A stretch of DNA of 64,000 bases, taken from Palsa-459 sp963841965. GTDB taxonomy: Bacteria; Actinomycetota; Acidimicrobiia; Acidimicrobiales; RAAP-2. A program made the position numbers and the translations under genes. The stretch lies in the NCBI GenBank assembly GCA_963841965.1, contig CAWJES010000010.1:434001-498000 (forward strand), given 5' to 3'. Positions 25,610 to 34,501 of the stretch are shown in pieces (the first letter of the stretch is position 1; each line of letters begins with the position of its first letter). The notes under the pieces are model-generated. The model searched no databases, had not been told where the DNA came from, and worked only from the letters and a program-made list of their open reading frames with translations.

Positions 25610-26193
25610 CTCCAAACCGTAACAAACCTGAGCTTTTGTGCCTTTGAACTGGAGCTTCCTCAACGCCAACGGCATGTAGGACGGACAACCTTGCGAATGC
25701 GCCACGTGACCGACCCACCTCGCCGGCACCGGCGCCTTGCATGATCGAGTGTGAGATGTCCCTCCCTCGCGGTCCGGTCGCTGATGTCGTGGGATCGGAT
25801 CCAACACTGAAACATTGCTCTAGAGGGCGACTCGCGCGCAGGACAATGCATCCGGATTGCCGGGACATCACGGGTCGAGGGAGAACGTTCTCCGAAGCGT
25901 CACAAAGGGGTAATGATGTCGAACCGCTCTTCGAGCCGTCCGTGATGTCTCGTTCTATGCTGCGCCAGTCGATCCAATCGACGAGGATGCGCGATCGGAG
26001 CAACGCTCCGTCGTGGTGACGGGGGTTCCGATGTACCGATGCTCCAGGCGTCCCGTGCGTCAGCACATCGCAGGTGAGCCGTGGCGCGACAGCATCAACT
26101 CACCAGCATCGCGACACGGGTCTGCTCAATGGCGTCAGACGGCACCCTCATCTGCTATGAACCTGTGCGTCGCGCGAACCTAGGAGGACGGCC
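25610..26193. other. Intergenic region, no convincing gene
   Basis: Open frames exist on both strands (for example plus 25741-26019 and the extended minus frame), but they lack a ribosome site, domain features and a consistent coding pattern. The only clear element is the AGGAGG ribosome site at about 26181-26187 belonging to the gene at 26194. Confidence 0.5.
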
Positions 26194-26673
26194 ATGAAGC
26201 TCAAGAAGGTTTATGTGGGTGTCGCGGCGCTTGTCGCGGCAGTTGGCGCCGGTAGCGGTGTCGCCATCGCCTCGTGGTCGGCCTCCGGGACCGGTTCGGG
26301 CATCGGACTCACCGACACCGCTGTGTCGCTGGTCGTCACCGCAGTCACGCCCGGGAGCAATGGCGCTTCGATGTACCCGGGGGGGCCGGCGGGATTCGTC
26401 TACTTCACAGTGAAGAACCCCAACCCGTACCCGATCAACATCACCGGATTCACCTGGGGCACCCCGGTGTCATCCAACACCTCGGCCTGCCCGAGCGCGA
26501 ACTTCTCGATCGACACGAACGCGCCGACCAGCACCGATCTGCCGATCGCAGCGAACACCCAGTCGGGCGCGTACCAGGTGTTCAACGTCGTGGACCTCGC
26601 CCACTCAGCGCCCGACGGCTGCCAGGGTGTCGAGGTCACCGTTCCATTGACCGTGACCGGGGCCGAGCAGTAG
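26194..26673 (+). CDS. SipW-type signal peptide protein (camelysin/TasA-like), first of three
   Basis: This 159-residue protein has a strong ribosome site (AGGAGG) and an N-terminal signal (KKVYVGVAALVAAVGAGSGVAIA) followed by SWSASGTGSG, the aromatic-Ser/Thr-Gly pattern seen just after cleavage in TasA/camelysin and other SipW-dependent proteins. The rest is a beta-sandwich-like domain with a Cys pair (SACPSANF ... DGCQGVEV). It is probably a secreted, possibly fibre-forming surface protein. No SipW-like peptidase is nearby. Confidence 0.6.
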   Translation: MKLKKVYVGVAALVAAVGAGSGVAIASWSASGTGSGIGLTDTAVSLVVTAVTPGSNGASMYPGGPAGFVYFTVKNPNPYPINITGFTWGTPVSSNTSACPSANFSIDTNAPTSTDLPIAANTQSGAYQVFNVVDLAHSAPDGCQGVEVTVPLTVTGAEQ

Positions 26674-26703
26674 CTCGCAGACCCTGCACCAGAGGCATCG
26701 ACA

Positions 26704-27237
26704 GTGACACGCGCCATTCGGCGCTCCGTGGTCCCACGTGCGACGTGGGGTTCGTGCTGCGCGCTCGCGATCGTCATCGCGGGAGTGATCGGCGTGTCCG
26801 CATGGAACTCCCCGCCCGTCAGTGGAAGCGTCGTCCTCCACGGGATCGGCGGGATGACGGGCAGCGGGGGGGCGCCCGCCTCGTCCACCTCCAGCCCGTC
26901 GGCGCCGGCCGCGCACCGCGCGAACGCGACCTCGTTCGCCATCCACGGCGGCGTCGCGGGGCTGTATCCCGGTATCCATAAATCGCTCCCGCTGACCGTC
27001 GTCAACGCGATGCGGTTCGCGTTCAGGGTGACGTCGATCACCACCACGGTCACGAGCGGCAAGCCCGGGTGCCCGGCGGCCGAGCTGACTGTCGCCAAGT
27101 ACCCGGGTTCGATGATCGTGCCCGCCGGAGACACGCGCACCGCGGACGTCATGGTCTCGATGTCGAAGGCTGCCACAAACGCATGCCAGCACGCCGTCTT
27201 CATCTTCCACTACCTCGGACTGGCGGTCGCGACGTGA
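26704..27237 (+). CDS. Secreted beta-sandwich-like protein, second of three
   Basis: This 177-residue protein starts at GTG 26704, 30 bases after the previous stop. A hydrophobic anchor or signal (WGSCCALAIVIAGVIGVSAW) precedes a Ser/Pro/Ala linker and a beta-rich domain with LPLTVVNAMRFAFRVTSITTTV and a Cys pair (KPGCPAAEL ... NACQHAVF). The pattern 'normal strand - C-P-x-A - ... - C-x-x-A/V-x-V/F' parallels the first gene, so the two are probably diverged paralogues. The stop overlaps the third gene by 4 bases. Confidence 0.55.
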   Translation: MTRAIRRSVVPRATWGSCCALAIVIAGVIGVSAWNSPPVSGSVVLHGIGGMTGSGGAPASSTSSPSAPAAHRANATSFAIHGGVAGLYPGIHKSLPLTVVNAMRFAFRVTSITTTVTSGKPGCPAAELTVAKYPGSMIVPAGDTRTADVMVSMSKAATNACQHAVFIFHYLGLAVAT

Positions 27238-27674
27238 GACGGCGCCGCACGTGGCAGTTGCGCGCGGTCGTCGTGTCCGCCGCCGCGTTCACGCTCGCTG
27301 CGACCGGCACGGCGTGGGCAGCCTGGACCTGTTCGGGCACCGGCTCCGCCGCGGGCCTGACAGCGACCATGCCGGTGGGGTCACAGCCCACTGCAGGTGC
27401 TGCGGGCACGACGGTCACCGTGACCTGGCCGGCCGTCGACATCCTCGCAGGGACGCCGGTGCAGGGGTATGTGGTCAGCCGAACGAACGCGGACACCGGC
27501 GGACCGGGGTCGGTCGGAAGCGGTTGCTCGGGCGTCATCACGACAACGACGTGCACGGATACCGGTGTGCCTCCGGGAGACTGGGAGTACTTCATCACGC
27601 CGGTCCAGGACAGCTGGACCGGCTCGACGGGTCCGCCCAGCGCGACCGTCTCTGTCAGCTCGCCGCTGACCTAG
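27234..27674 (+). CDS. Secreted protein with SipW-type start and FnIII-like domain, third of three
   Basis: This 146-residue protein starts at GTG 27234 inside the previous stop (GTGA). A signal (VVVSAAAFTLAATGTAWA) is followed by AWTCSGTGSAAG, the same post-cleavage pattern as the first gene. The domain beyond resembles fibronectin type III: VTVTWPAVDILAGTPVQGYVVSR and PPGDWEYFITPVQDSWTGS. A Cys pair lies in GSGCSGVITTTTC. It was probably made with its two neighbours as one surface assembly. Its 3' end overlaps the convergent desaturase gene by 20 bases. Confidence 0.55.
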   Translation: MRRRRTWQLRAVVVSAAAFTLAATGTAWAAWTCSGTGSAAGLTATMPVGSQPTAGAAGTTVTVTWPAVDILAGTPVQGYVVSRTNADTGGPGSVGSGCSGVITTTTCTDTGVPPGDWEYFITPVQDSWTGSTGPPSATVSVSSPLT

Positions 27675-28848
27675 CCGACGCGGCATCGCTCGTGGATCGC
27701 TCGACGTCCGCGGCGGCCATCGCATCGCGATGCTGGACGGCCCACCCGGGCCCGCGCAGGATGTAGCTGAGCCGCTCTCGCCAGCTCCCCGCGGTGGCGA
27801 CGTCGCGGACGATCGCCGCGTACTCGTGCCCGACGATGACAGCGGGATTGAATGAGCCGAGATTCTTGGTCAATCCGTAGACGACAGCCTCGGTCTCGGG
27901 CTCGAACGTGCCGAACACCCTGTCCCAGACGATCAGCATGCTCCCATGGTTGCGGTCGATATACCTCGCATTGCTCCCGTGGTGGACCCGGTGGTGCGAC
28001 GGCGTATTGAGCACAGCTTCAGACGCGCCCATCGTGCCGACCGCCTCGGTGTGGATCCAGTACTGCCACAGCAGGTTGATGCCGCGTGCCGTCATCAGCA
28101 GCTCGGGACTGACGCCGAGCAGGCACAGCAGGCTGTAGGGGAGGAACGTGCCGAGTGGCTCGGCCACCGGCTGGCGGAGCGCCGTCGAGAGGTTGTAATG
28201 CTCCGATGAGTGGTGGACGACGTGGATCGCCCACATGTAGCGGCTCTCGTGCATGAACCGGTGGTTCCAGTAGTAGATGAAATCCCAGCCGATGACTGCG
28301 GCTGCGAGTGCGGGGAGCGACGTGCCGAGGTCGGGTACGAGGCGACGGCCGTAGAGGCGCTCGGGGGTCACCGCGGACGCCCACGCGGTGGTTAGCGCCA
28401 CGCCACCCAATGCGAGCGATGCGACACCGCTCGCAGCGGCCACCTTCGAGGCGACGTTCCCCGCCGGCGACTTTCGAACACCCCAAGAGCCGGGATCGAC
28501 GGGCGAGGGCCGCCCGGTGGCGGATCTCCTGGCCGCCCGACGTGCAAGGACGTCCGCCACGCTGGTCACCGAGGCGGCCCCGATGGCCGCTGCGAGCAAT
28601 GCAGTTCCCCAGCGACCGCGGCCGGGCGTGAAGGGCCTGAGGACCCTCGGCGCAATCAGGGGGACCAGTAGGCTCCCGACCCCCATCGACAGGCTCGCGG
28701 CAGTGTCCCGAGCCTCATAGTCACCTGACGATGGACCGGCGTCACCTCGACGGCATCGCAGGTACCACGCCTCAGCAGCCATCGTGGCGAAGTACGCCGG
28801 GACGGCCGCAACTGTCGGATCAGCCAGCGTCGACCTGCGAGCACCCAT
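27655..28848 (-). CDS. Sterol desaturase / fatty-acid hydroxylase family membrane enzyme
   Basis: This 397-residue membrane protein has the three His clusters of the fatty-acid hydroxylase superfamily: HRFMH, HVVHHSSEHYN and HHRVHHG, which bind a di-iron centre, on a multi-helix scaffold beginning at residue 10. Related proteins hydroxylate or desaturate sterols, carotenoids or ether lipids; the substrate here is unknown. I start it at ATG 28848 because sequence further upstream is not protein-like. The C-terminus overlaps the convergent secreted gene by 20 bases. Confidence 0.8.
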   Translation of the reverse strand: MGARRSTLADPTVAAVPAYFATMAAEAWYLRCRRGDAGPSSGDYEARDTAASLSMGVGSLLVPLIAPRVLRPFTPGRGRWGTALLAAAIGAASVTSVADVLARRAARRSATGRPSPVDPGSWGVRKSPAGNVASKVAAASGVASLALGGVALTTAWASAVTPERLYGRRLVPDLGTSLPALAAAVIGWDFIYYWNHRFMHESRYMWAIHVVHHSSEHYNLSTALRQPVAEPLGTFLPYSLLCLLGVSPELLMTARGINLLWQYWIHTEAVGTMGASEAVLNTPSHHRVHHGSNARYIDRNHGSMLIVWDRVFGTFEPETEAVVYGLTKNLGSFNPAVIVGHEYAAIVRDVATAGSWRERLSYILRGPGWAVQHRDAMAAADVERSTSDAASARSAAS

Positions 28849-28921
28849 GTGCCAATTGTGCACGCATCGGCAGCGAACTGCTTGGGGCAAGGACTGTCGC
28901 CACCTCGAGCCTCGATCACCT

Positions 28922-28956
28922 CGGACTACAAGGGGACCTTCTCCTCTTGTAGTCCG
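28922..28956. repeat. Perfect 11-base inverted repeat in a promoter region
   Basis: The arms CGGACTACAAG (28922-28932) and CTTGTAGTCCG (28946-28956) are perfect complements around 13 bases. The repeat lies in the divergent gap between the desaturase start (28848) and the repeat-protein start (29032), 75 bases before the latter. It has no T-run, so a dimeric regulator site or an RNA hairpin in the leader is more likely than a terminator. Confidence 0.6.
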
Positions 28957-29031
28957 TGACGGCAGCAGGCACGTTGTCTGCTGGAGGAGTCTCGGCTCAC
29001 TCCAGTGACATAGCGATCCGGAGGTGTGCTC

Positions 29032-30333
29032 ATGCCTAGGAACTTCGCTCAGTCCAGTTCTCCACCGATGCAACCCGAAGCTGCAAGTCGTGGATCGCAC
29101 ACCGCGCTGAGGCATCTCGTGTTGCCCGCGTTCGCGATCGCAGGTGCGCTCGTGATCGCGCTCGCATCACCCGGCGCGGCCGCCCTTGCCCCGTCATCCG
29201 GGGTGGAAGGGCCGCACCACACCGCGTGGGCAGCAAATCGACCAGCTTCGACGCCGGTCTGGACGGTTCAGTCGGTTTCCCTGCCGGCTGGCGTCACCGG
29301 GAAGCTGGTCGGCATCTCGTGCTCCTCGCCGACGACATGCGTCGCAGTCGGAAGTTCCCCGAGCGCGGTGAGTGCCGGGCAGGCGCTCGCAGTCGGCTGG
29401 AATGGTGCGGTCTGGTCCTTCGAGCAGACCGCCGACCACCCGAACGGGACATTCGGGACATCGTTGAGCTCGGTCGCTTGCACGTCACCGACGTCGTGCA
29501 CCGCAGTCGGCTTCGCAGACAATCCCACGGGGACCCAGCCGCTGGTGGAGAAGTGGAACGGGACCACCTGGTCCGTGCAGCCTGTCGTGATCCCGGCCGC
29601 GAGCAGCACCCTCAACGGGATCTCGTGCACGTCCCCCAAGGCCTGCACGGCGGTCGGCAGCTCGGCGAGCAGCGTGAGCGCGGGGACGGCGCTGGTCGAG
29701 CGCTGGAACGGCTCGAAGTGGGCGCTGGAGTCGCCTGCGCAGAACGCAGCTGGTGCCATCGGCACGGCCCTGAACGCGGTCACGTGCAGCACCTCGAAGA
29801 CGTGCATCGCCGTGGGTGACTCGATCACGCCCACGGGCACCCGCACGCTCGCCGAGAGCTGGAATGGCTCGGTGTGGTCGACCATGAAGACCGTCGCCAT
29901 TCCCAGCGGGATCAGCAGCGTGCTGAGCGCGATCTCGTGCACCGCCGTGACGGCATGCACCGCGGTCGGGAGCACTTCGAACAACGTCACGCCGGGCGTC
30001 GGCGTCGCGGAGCGGTGGAACGGCAAGGCGTGGTCCGAGGAGACGACGGAGCCATACTCCGCCGGAAAGGCCCAGACGACCCTCGACGGCGTGGCCTGCA
30101 TGTCCTCGACATCCTGCATCGCAGTCGGCGACACGATCACGTCCGCCGGGTCCACGACCCTGTCGTACCTCTGGAACGGCAAGGCGTGGGCGGCGCTCGC
30201 CACACCGGGCACGCCGGGGACAACGGCCAGCGTCCTCAGCTCGATCTGGTGCAGTTCCTCCAACACCTGCACGTCGGTCGGCAGCGAGGTCAAGGGCGGC
30301 GCGGCGGTGCCCCTGGCCGAGCGGTACGGGTAG
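29032..30333 (+). CDS. Secreted seven-repeat protein with a Cys pair in each repeat
   Basis: The protein has 433 residues from ATG 29032, seven bases after GGAGG. A signal-like helix (LPAFAIAGALVIALASPGAAA) precedes seven repeats of about 50 residues. Each has ISC-x6-C-x-[AS]-VG, then a loop, then a WNG-x-x-W strand (CSSPTTCVAVG, CTSPTSCTAVG, CTSPKACTAVG, CSTSKTCIAVG, CTAVTACTAVG, CMSSTSCIAVG, CSSSNTCTSVG). Seven units fit a closed beta-propeller with a disulfide per blade. Loops alternate in two forms along the chain. It resembles the partial gene at 1-674. No enzyme motif is seen; adhesion or binding is a guess. Confidence 0.75.
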   Translation: MPRNFAQSSSPPMQPEAASRGSHTALRHLVLPAFAIAGALVIALASPGAAALAPSSGVEGPHHTAWAANRPASTPVWTVQSVSLPAGVTGKLVGISCSSPTTCVAVGSSPSAVSAGQALAVGWNGAVWSFEQTADHPNGTFGTSLSSVACTSPTSCTAVGFADNPTGTQPLVEKWNGTTWSVQPVVIPAASSTLNGISCTSPKACTAVGSSASSVSAGTALVERWNGSKWALESPAQNAAGAIGTALNAVTCSTSKTCIAVGDSITPTGTRTLAESWNGSVWSTMKTVAIPSGISSVLSAISCTAVTACTAVGSTSNNVTPGVGVAERWNGKAWSEETTEPYSAGKAQTTLDGVACMSSTSCIAVGDTITSAGSTTLSYLWNGKAWAALATPGTPGTTASVLSSIWCSSSNTCTSVGSEVKGGAAVPLAERYG

Positions 30334-30463
30334 GCACCCTGCCGCACACGCGCACGCAGGGGCCGCGGTTGGCTGCAGCCCCTGCAGTGGGCGGATGACC
30401 GGGCCGCAGCCGCCGCGCGGGTGCGCTGGTCAGCGGATCCGTTGAATCGCATGGCTGCCGGGG

Positions 30464-31414
30464 TCAGCCGATGGCGATCAGCGCATCCATGAAGGCGTCG
30501 CGAAACGCATCGCTGCCCCGGTGGCCCGCATCGTCGATGACCGAGAGCCTGCTCGACGTCCACCGCTTCGAAAGTTCCCAGGGGGTCTCGAGTGGGCTGC
30601 TCACGTCGTAGCGTCCGTGGACCATCGCACCGGGGATGCCGTTGAGTCTGTGCGCTTCGCGCAGGACCTGGTCCTCCCCGAGGAAACAGTCGTGGCTCCA
30701 GTAGTGGGTCACCAAGCGGGCGAAGCGAAGCCGGAACGCCGGATCCGCAAACCTCGGATTCGGCTGGTTCCCCGGCGCCAGCGAGACGTGGGCGTCCTCC
30801 CACGCGCACCACTCGGTCGCAGCCTGGTCGCGCACGGCAGGATCCGGGTCGAGCAGCAGGATCGCGTAGGCGTCGACGGGCCGGAGCGAACGCAGCGACG
30901 GGGGAACCGCATTCGTGAATCGCTCCCACTCGCGCGGGAAGATCCTGCCCACGCCCTCGGTGATCCACTCGATCTCCTTGCGCGAGCCGGTTGTGACCGA
31001 GACCAGCACCAGCGATCGCGCGTGCTCCGGGTGGGCCTGCGCGTAGGCGAGCCCAAGGGTCGTGCCCCACGAGAGCCCGAGGATCGACCACCGGTCGACG
31101 CCAATGTGATCGCGCAGCCGCTCAATGTCCTCTATGAGGTGCTGCGTGGTGTTCGCACTGAGGTCGGCATCCGGATCGCTCGCCAGCGGCCGGCTCCGCC
31201 CGCATCCCCGCTGGTCGAAAACGAGGATCCTGAAGCGTGCTGGATCGAAGTAGCGCCGAGAGTTCTCCGTGCACCCGGATCCCGGCCCGCCGTGCAGGAC
31301 GATCGCGGGGATCCCGTCGGGAGCTCCGCACAGCTCCCAGTAGATGTGGTGCCCGTCGCCGACATCGAGCATCCCCGTCTCGAACGGGTCGAGGGGTGCG
31401 AACAACTCGGGCAC
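30464..31414 (-). CDS. pip: Prolyl aminopeptidase (proline iminopeptidase)
   Basis: This 316-residue alpha/beta hydrolase has the S33 features: oxyanion region HGGPGSGC, FDQRGCGRS, nucleophile Ser in GLSWGTTLGLAYA, Asp in HGRYDVSSP and His in IDDAGH. It removes N-terminal proline from peptides in the cytoplasm. The nucleophile elbow reads GLSWG where most family members have GGSWG. It starts at GTG 31414 with GGGAAG upstream. Confidence 0.88.
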   Translation of the reverse strand: MPELFAPLDPFETGMLDVGDGHHIYWELCGAPDGIPAIVLHGGPGSGCTENSRRYFDPARFRILVFDQRGCGRSRPLASDPDADLSANTTQHLIEDIERLRDHIGVDRWSILGLSWGTTLGLAYAQAHPEHARSLVLVSVTTGSRKEIEWITEGVGRIFPREWERFTNAVPPSLRSLRPVDAYAILLLDPDPAVRDQAATEWCAWEDAHVSLAPGNQPNPRFADPAFRLRFARLVTHYWSHDCFLGEDQVLREAHRLNGIPGAMVHGRYDVSSPLETPWELSKRWTSSRLSVIDDAGHRGSDAFRDAFMDALIAIG

Positions 31415-31471
31415 CTTCCCATTCTTGCCACGTCCTGGCAGCCACCAATGCGCTCGCGATCGCCGCGGAGG

Positions 31472-31945
31472 CTAGGACTCGTCGACCGCCGCCTGGAACA
31501 CCGCGAGGTCAAGCTTGTGCATGCCCATCATCGCCTTCATCGCCCGCTGCGCACGCTCGGGGTCCGGATCACCGAGGTACGTGAACATCTCGTCGGGCAC
31601 GATCTGCCAGGAGACGCCGAATCGGTCCTTCAGCCACCCGCACTGTCCCTCCTCGCCCCCCGCGGTCAGCTGCTCCCAGTATCGGTCGACCTCTGCCTGG
31701 CCATGGCAGTGCACCATGAACGACAGCGACTCGTTGAAGGTGAACGACGCTCCGGAGTTGATCGCGAGATAGTCCTGGCCGTCGAGGACGAACGCCACCG
31801 TGAGGACGGTGCCCGCGGGCATCGGGCCGGCCTCGTTGAAGTGGCTCACTTCGCCGATCGACGAGTTCGGGAACACCGAGACATAGAACTGCGCCGCGTC
31901 GAGGCTCTCGTCTTTGAACAGGAAGCAAGGCGTGATCTTCGGCAT
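31472..31945 (-). CDS. PhnB-like VOC-family protein
   Basis: The 157-residue product matches the PhnB/3-demethylubiquinone-like group of the vicinal oxygen chelate fold: ITPCFLFKDESLDAAQFYVSVFPNS, GTVLTVAFVLDGQDYLAIN, SLSFMVHCHGQAEVDRYWEQL and GGEEGQCGWLKDRFGVSWQIVP. Family members are common in soil actinobacteria and their substrates are mostly unknown. The assignment is structural only. Confidence 0.8.
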   Translation of the reverse strand: MPKITPCFLFKDESLDAAQFYVSVFPNSSIGEVSHFNEAGPMPAGTVLTVAFVLDGQDYLAINSGASFTFNESLSFMVHCHGQAEVDRYWEQLTAGGEEGQCGWLKDRFGVSWQIVPDEMFTYLGDPDPERAQRAMKAMMGMHKLDLAVFQAAVDES

Positions 31946-32057
31946 CGGTCCTCCCGGCTGTGGCTCACGCGGATACTACGGCCGACCCTCGCGTTCCGCT
32001 CGGCCGGCCGAGAGTTCTCTCGGGACTTCGCAATGGTGCCCGTGCCAGACTCGAGCG

Positions 32058-32690
32058 ATGTCGGATCCGCTCAGTATCGCATCGCTCGACGGCACCCTGG
32101 TGCGCCTCGAGCAGCTCACCATGAGCCATGTCGACGACCTCGCCTCGGCGGGAGCCGAGGATCGGTCGTCCTACGGGTTTACGGCGGTCCCGCACGGACT
32201 CGAGGAGACGCGTGCGTACGCGGCGGCGCTCATCGACGAGCGCTCGCACGGTGCATCGGTGCCCTTCGCCCAGGTGTCCGCCGAAGCCGGGAAGGCCGTC
32301 GGCTGCACGCGGTTCATGACGCTGCGCTGCCGGCCGGGCGAGCCGACCCCCTACGCCGTCGAGATCGGAGGGACGTGGCTCGCGGCATCCGCCCAGCGCA
32401 CCGGCATCAACGCCGAAGCGAAGCTCCTGCTGCTGCGCCACGCGTTTGACGTCTGGGGCGTCGGCCGCGTCGACCTCAAGACGGATGCCCGCAACCTGCG
32501 GTCCCGAGCTGCGATCGAAGGGATCGGGGCGATCTTCGAGGGCGTCCTGCGCCACTGGCAGCCCTCCCTCGTCCCGGGCGAAGAGGAGTCGCTTCGGGAC
32601 TCCGCCCTCTTCTCGATCGTCGACGACGACTGGCCAGCGGTCCGGTGCGGCCTCGAGGAACACCTCGCCCGAGGGCCCAAAGAGCGGTGA
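32058..32690 (+). CDS. GNAT-family acetyltransferase (RimJ/RimL-like)
   Basis: This 210-residue protein has the layout of RimJ/RimL-like GNAT proteins: LDGTLVRLEQLTMSHVDDLA, EIGGTWLAASAQRTGINAEAKLLLLRHAF (the acetyl-CoA loop region) and VGRVDLKTDARNLRSRAAIEGIGA. It probably acetylates an amino group on a small molecule or protein N-terminus. I start at ATG 32058, where homology begins; the longer open frame is not protein-like. Confidence 0.8.
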   Translation: MSDPLSIASLDGTLVRLEQLTMSHVDDLASAGAEDRSSYGFTAVPHGLEETRAYAAALIDERSHGASVPFAQVSAEAGKAVGCTRFMTLRCRPGEPTPYAVEIGGTWLAASAQRTGINAEAKLLLLRHAFDVWGVGRVDLKTDARNLRSRAAIEGIGAIFEGVLRHWQPSLVPGEEESLRDSALFSIVDDDWPAVRCGLEEHLARGPKER

Positions 32691-32803
32691 GCCAAGCGCA
32701 AGGTCGCGGCCTTGCGTAGCGTTTGCCGGATCGCCGGTTGATCGTCCAGCGAGGACGGCTGGTCCCGCGAAGGGGTCGCTGCGTCCGGCGGAGGAGGTCC
32801 AGC

Positions 32804-33328
32804 ATGCACCGGTTCCGTCTCTTCGCGACACTGACCGTTGCCGCAGCCGGGTTCGTGGGGTCCGGTGCGATCGCCGCGGGACCGCAGTCGGCGTTCGCGG
32901 CCGGCAAGGCACCCACATGCGCCACGATCAGCCCGGCGATCGTGAAGGCGGCCCTCGGCGGCTCGCCCGGGACCCCGAGCTCATCGAGCGGGACGAACAC
33001 CTTCTTCGGCTACAAGCAGTCCACCGTGAGCTGCACGTACTCCGCTGCCGTCAGCATCACCTACTCGACCCCAGCCACGTCCGCCGCGTACAAGTCCACA
33101 CTCTCGACGCTCAGGAAGGCGACGCAGGTGACCGTCGTCGCCGGAATCGGGGACGGCGGGTTCACGGGGACCGGGACGAACACGGACTGCTCGCCAAAGT
33201 GCAAGACCGTCATCACCGACAACATCTGGGTCCTGGTGACCGGATCCACGATCTTCGAGATCAGTGCTTCGAAGGTCACCTTCGCCAAGGAAGAGATGCT
33301 GGCCAGGAAGATGGTCCCGCTCGTCTAG
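32804..33328 (+). CDS. Small secreted protein of unknown function
   Basis: This 174-residue protein starts at ATG 32804 behind GAGGAGG. A signal peptide (MHRFRLFATLTVAAAGFVGSGAIA, cleavage near SAFAAG) is followed by a Ser/Thr-rich domain with Cys residues in PTCATIS, VSCTYSAAV and TDCSPKCKTV, and a final FEISASKVTFAKEEMLARKM helix. The layout recalls small DUF3558-like exported proteins, but I cannot assign a family. No operon partner is evident. Confidence 0.55.
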   Translation: MHRFRLFATLTVAAAGFVGSGAIAAGPQSAFAAGKAPTCATISPAIVKAALGGSPGTPSSSSGTNTFFGYKQSTVSCTYSAAVSITYSTPATSAAYKSTLSTLRKATQVTVVAGIGDGGFTGTGTNTDCSPKCKTVITDNIWVLVTGSTIFEISASKVTFAKEEMLARKMVPLV

Positions 33329-33413
33329 CCCTTGCTGTGACGTCGACTGGCCGGCCGGATGATGGACGCTCGAACCATAGGGAAGTCCGGGGACGGTCCG
33401 GCACCGCCCGGAT

Positions 33414-33833
33414 TCAGGCGACCGTGAGCGTTATCGGCACGGCGGCGAGCGCCTTGGACACCGGGCAGTTCTCCTTGGCGGTCTGGGCGGCCGCCTCGAA
33501 GCCCGGGGCGTCGAGTCCCTCGACCACGCCGCGCACCGTGATGCGGATCGCCGTGATGCCCTGACCCGGCTGGAAGTCGACCTCCACCGACGTATCGAGG
33601 GACGTGGCGGGGGTGCCCGCCTTCGCCAGGCCGTTCGAGAGCGCCATGGAGAAGCACGACGCGTGCGCAGCTGCGATGAGCTCCTCGGGGCTGGTGCGGC
33701 CCTCGGGGCTCTCGGAACGGGAAGCCCACGTGAGATCGAACGTCCCGAGCCCGCTCGACTCGAGTGTCACGGACCCGCTCCCCTCGAGCAGCGATCCCTC
33801 CCAGTGCGCGCCTGCGGTGCGTGTCGTTGCCAT
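33414..33833 (-). CDS. OsmC-like peroxiredoxin
   Basis: This 139-residue OsmC/Ohr-fold protein has the two redox cysteines expected: SCF in IAAAHASCFSMALSNGL and NCPVSKAL near the C-terminus, with PEGRTSPEELIAAAHASCFS typical of OsmC. It reduces organic hydroperoxides using thiols. It is a single gene starting at ATG 33833. Confidence 0.88.
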   Translation of the reverse strand: MATTRTAGAHWEGSLLEGSGSVTLESSGLGTFDLTWASRSESPEGRTSPEELIAAAHASCFSMALSNGLAKAGTPATSLDTSVEVDFQPGQGITAIRITVRGVVEGLDAPGFEAAAQTAKENCPVSKALAAVPITLTVA

Positions 33834-33940
33834 GTGGCCCTCCTCCGATTCGGTGACCGGATCCTATGGGCGGCATCCGGCGACTGCGGGCAGCAGTCGC
33901 TTTCGGGAGTGCGGACGCTCGCTGTCGGTCTCCCCTCGCG

Positions 33941-34501
33941 CTACGCGCGCTCGTAGCGCAGGTGGACGACGCCGGGCTCGAAGACGCTCGACTCGAGCAG
34001 CCGCATGGGGCGCCTCTCGCCGAGGGCGGGGAACAGGGGCACCCCACCTCCGAGGAGGACCGGGTGGACGAACGCGTCCACCTCGTCGACGACGTCCAGC
34101 CCGAAGAGCTCGCCGACGACGGTGGCACCGCCGAAGACGATGAGGTCCCCCTCGGTCTGCGAGGTGAGCCGCGCGACGGACGCGGTGGTGATCTCCGGGA
34201 CGACCGTCGCGTTCCACGGCGCCTCGGACAGCGTCGTGGAGAACACCACCTTCGGCTTGGGCCGCCAGAGCCTCGCGTAGGAGGCGGCCTCCGCCGTGAC
34301 GTCGCCCTCGTCGGCGGTCGGCCAGTGCGCCGCCATCATCTCGAAGACGCGGCGCCCGTAGAGGAAGGAGCTCGCTTTCTCGTTGCAGTCCACGAAGTAC
34401 TGGTGCAGCTCGGCGTGGACCACCGGCCAATCGAACGCCCCGTCCGACGCGTCGACGTAGCCATCGAGCGACTGCTGCATCCACACCACGATCCTGCCCA
34501 T
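33941..34501 (-). CDS. RibD-C-terminal / dihydrofolate reductase family protein
   Basis: The 186-residue product has the DHFR-like fold used by RibD C-domains: VVWMQQSLDGYVDASDGAFDW, FLYGRRVFEMMAAHWP, KPKVVFSTTL, DLIVFGGATVVGELF and PVLLGGGVPLFP. It probably binds NADPH and reduces an unidentified substrate; it lacks the context of a riboflavin operon. It starts at ATG 34501 behind GGAGGC. Confidence 0.85.
   Translation of the reverse strand: MGRIVVWMQQSLDGYVDASDGAFDWPVVHAELHQYFVDCNEKASSFLYGRRVFEMMAAHWPTADEGDVTAEAASYARLWRPKPKVVFSTTLSEAPWNATVVPEITTASVARLTSQTEGDLIVFGGATVVGELFGLDVVDEVDAFVHPVLLGGGVPLFPALGERRPMRLLESSVFEPGVVHLRYERA

Noticed and set aside
25741..26019. 92-codon plus-strand frame in the gap before the camelysin-like cluster
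   Set aside because: No ribosome site, no domain and mixed composition; probably non-coding.
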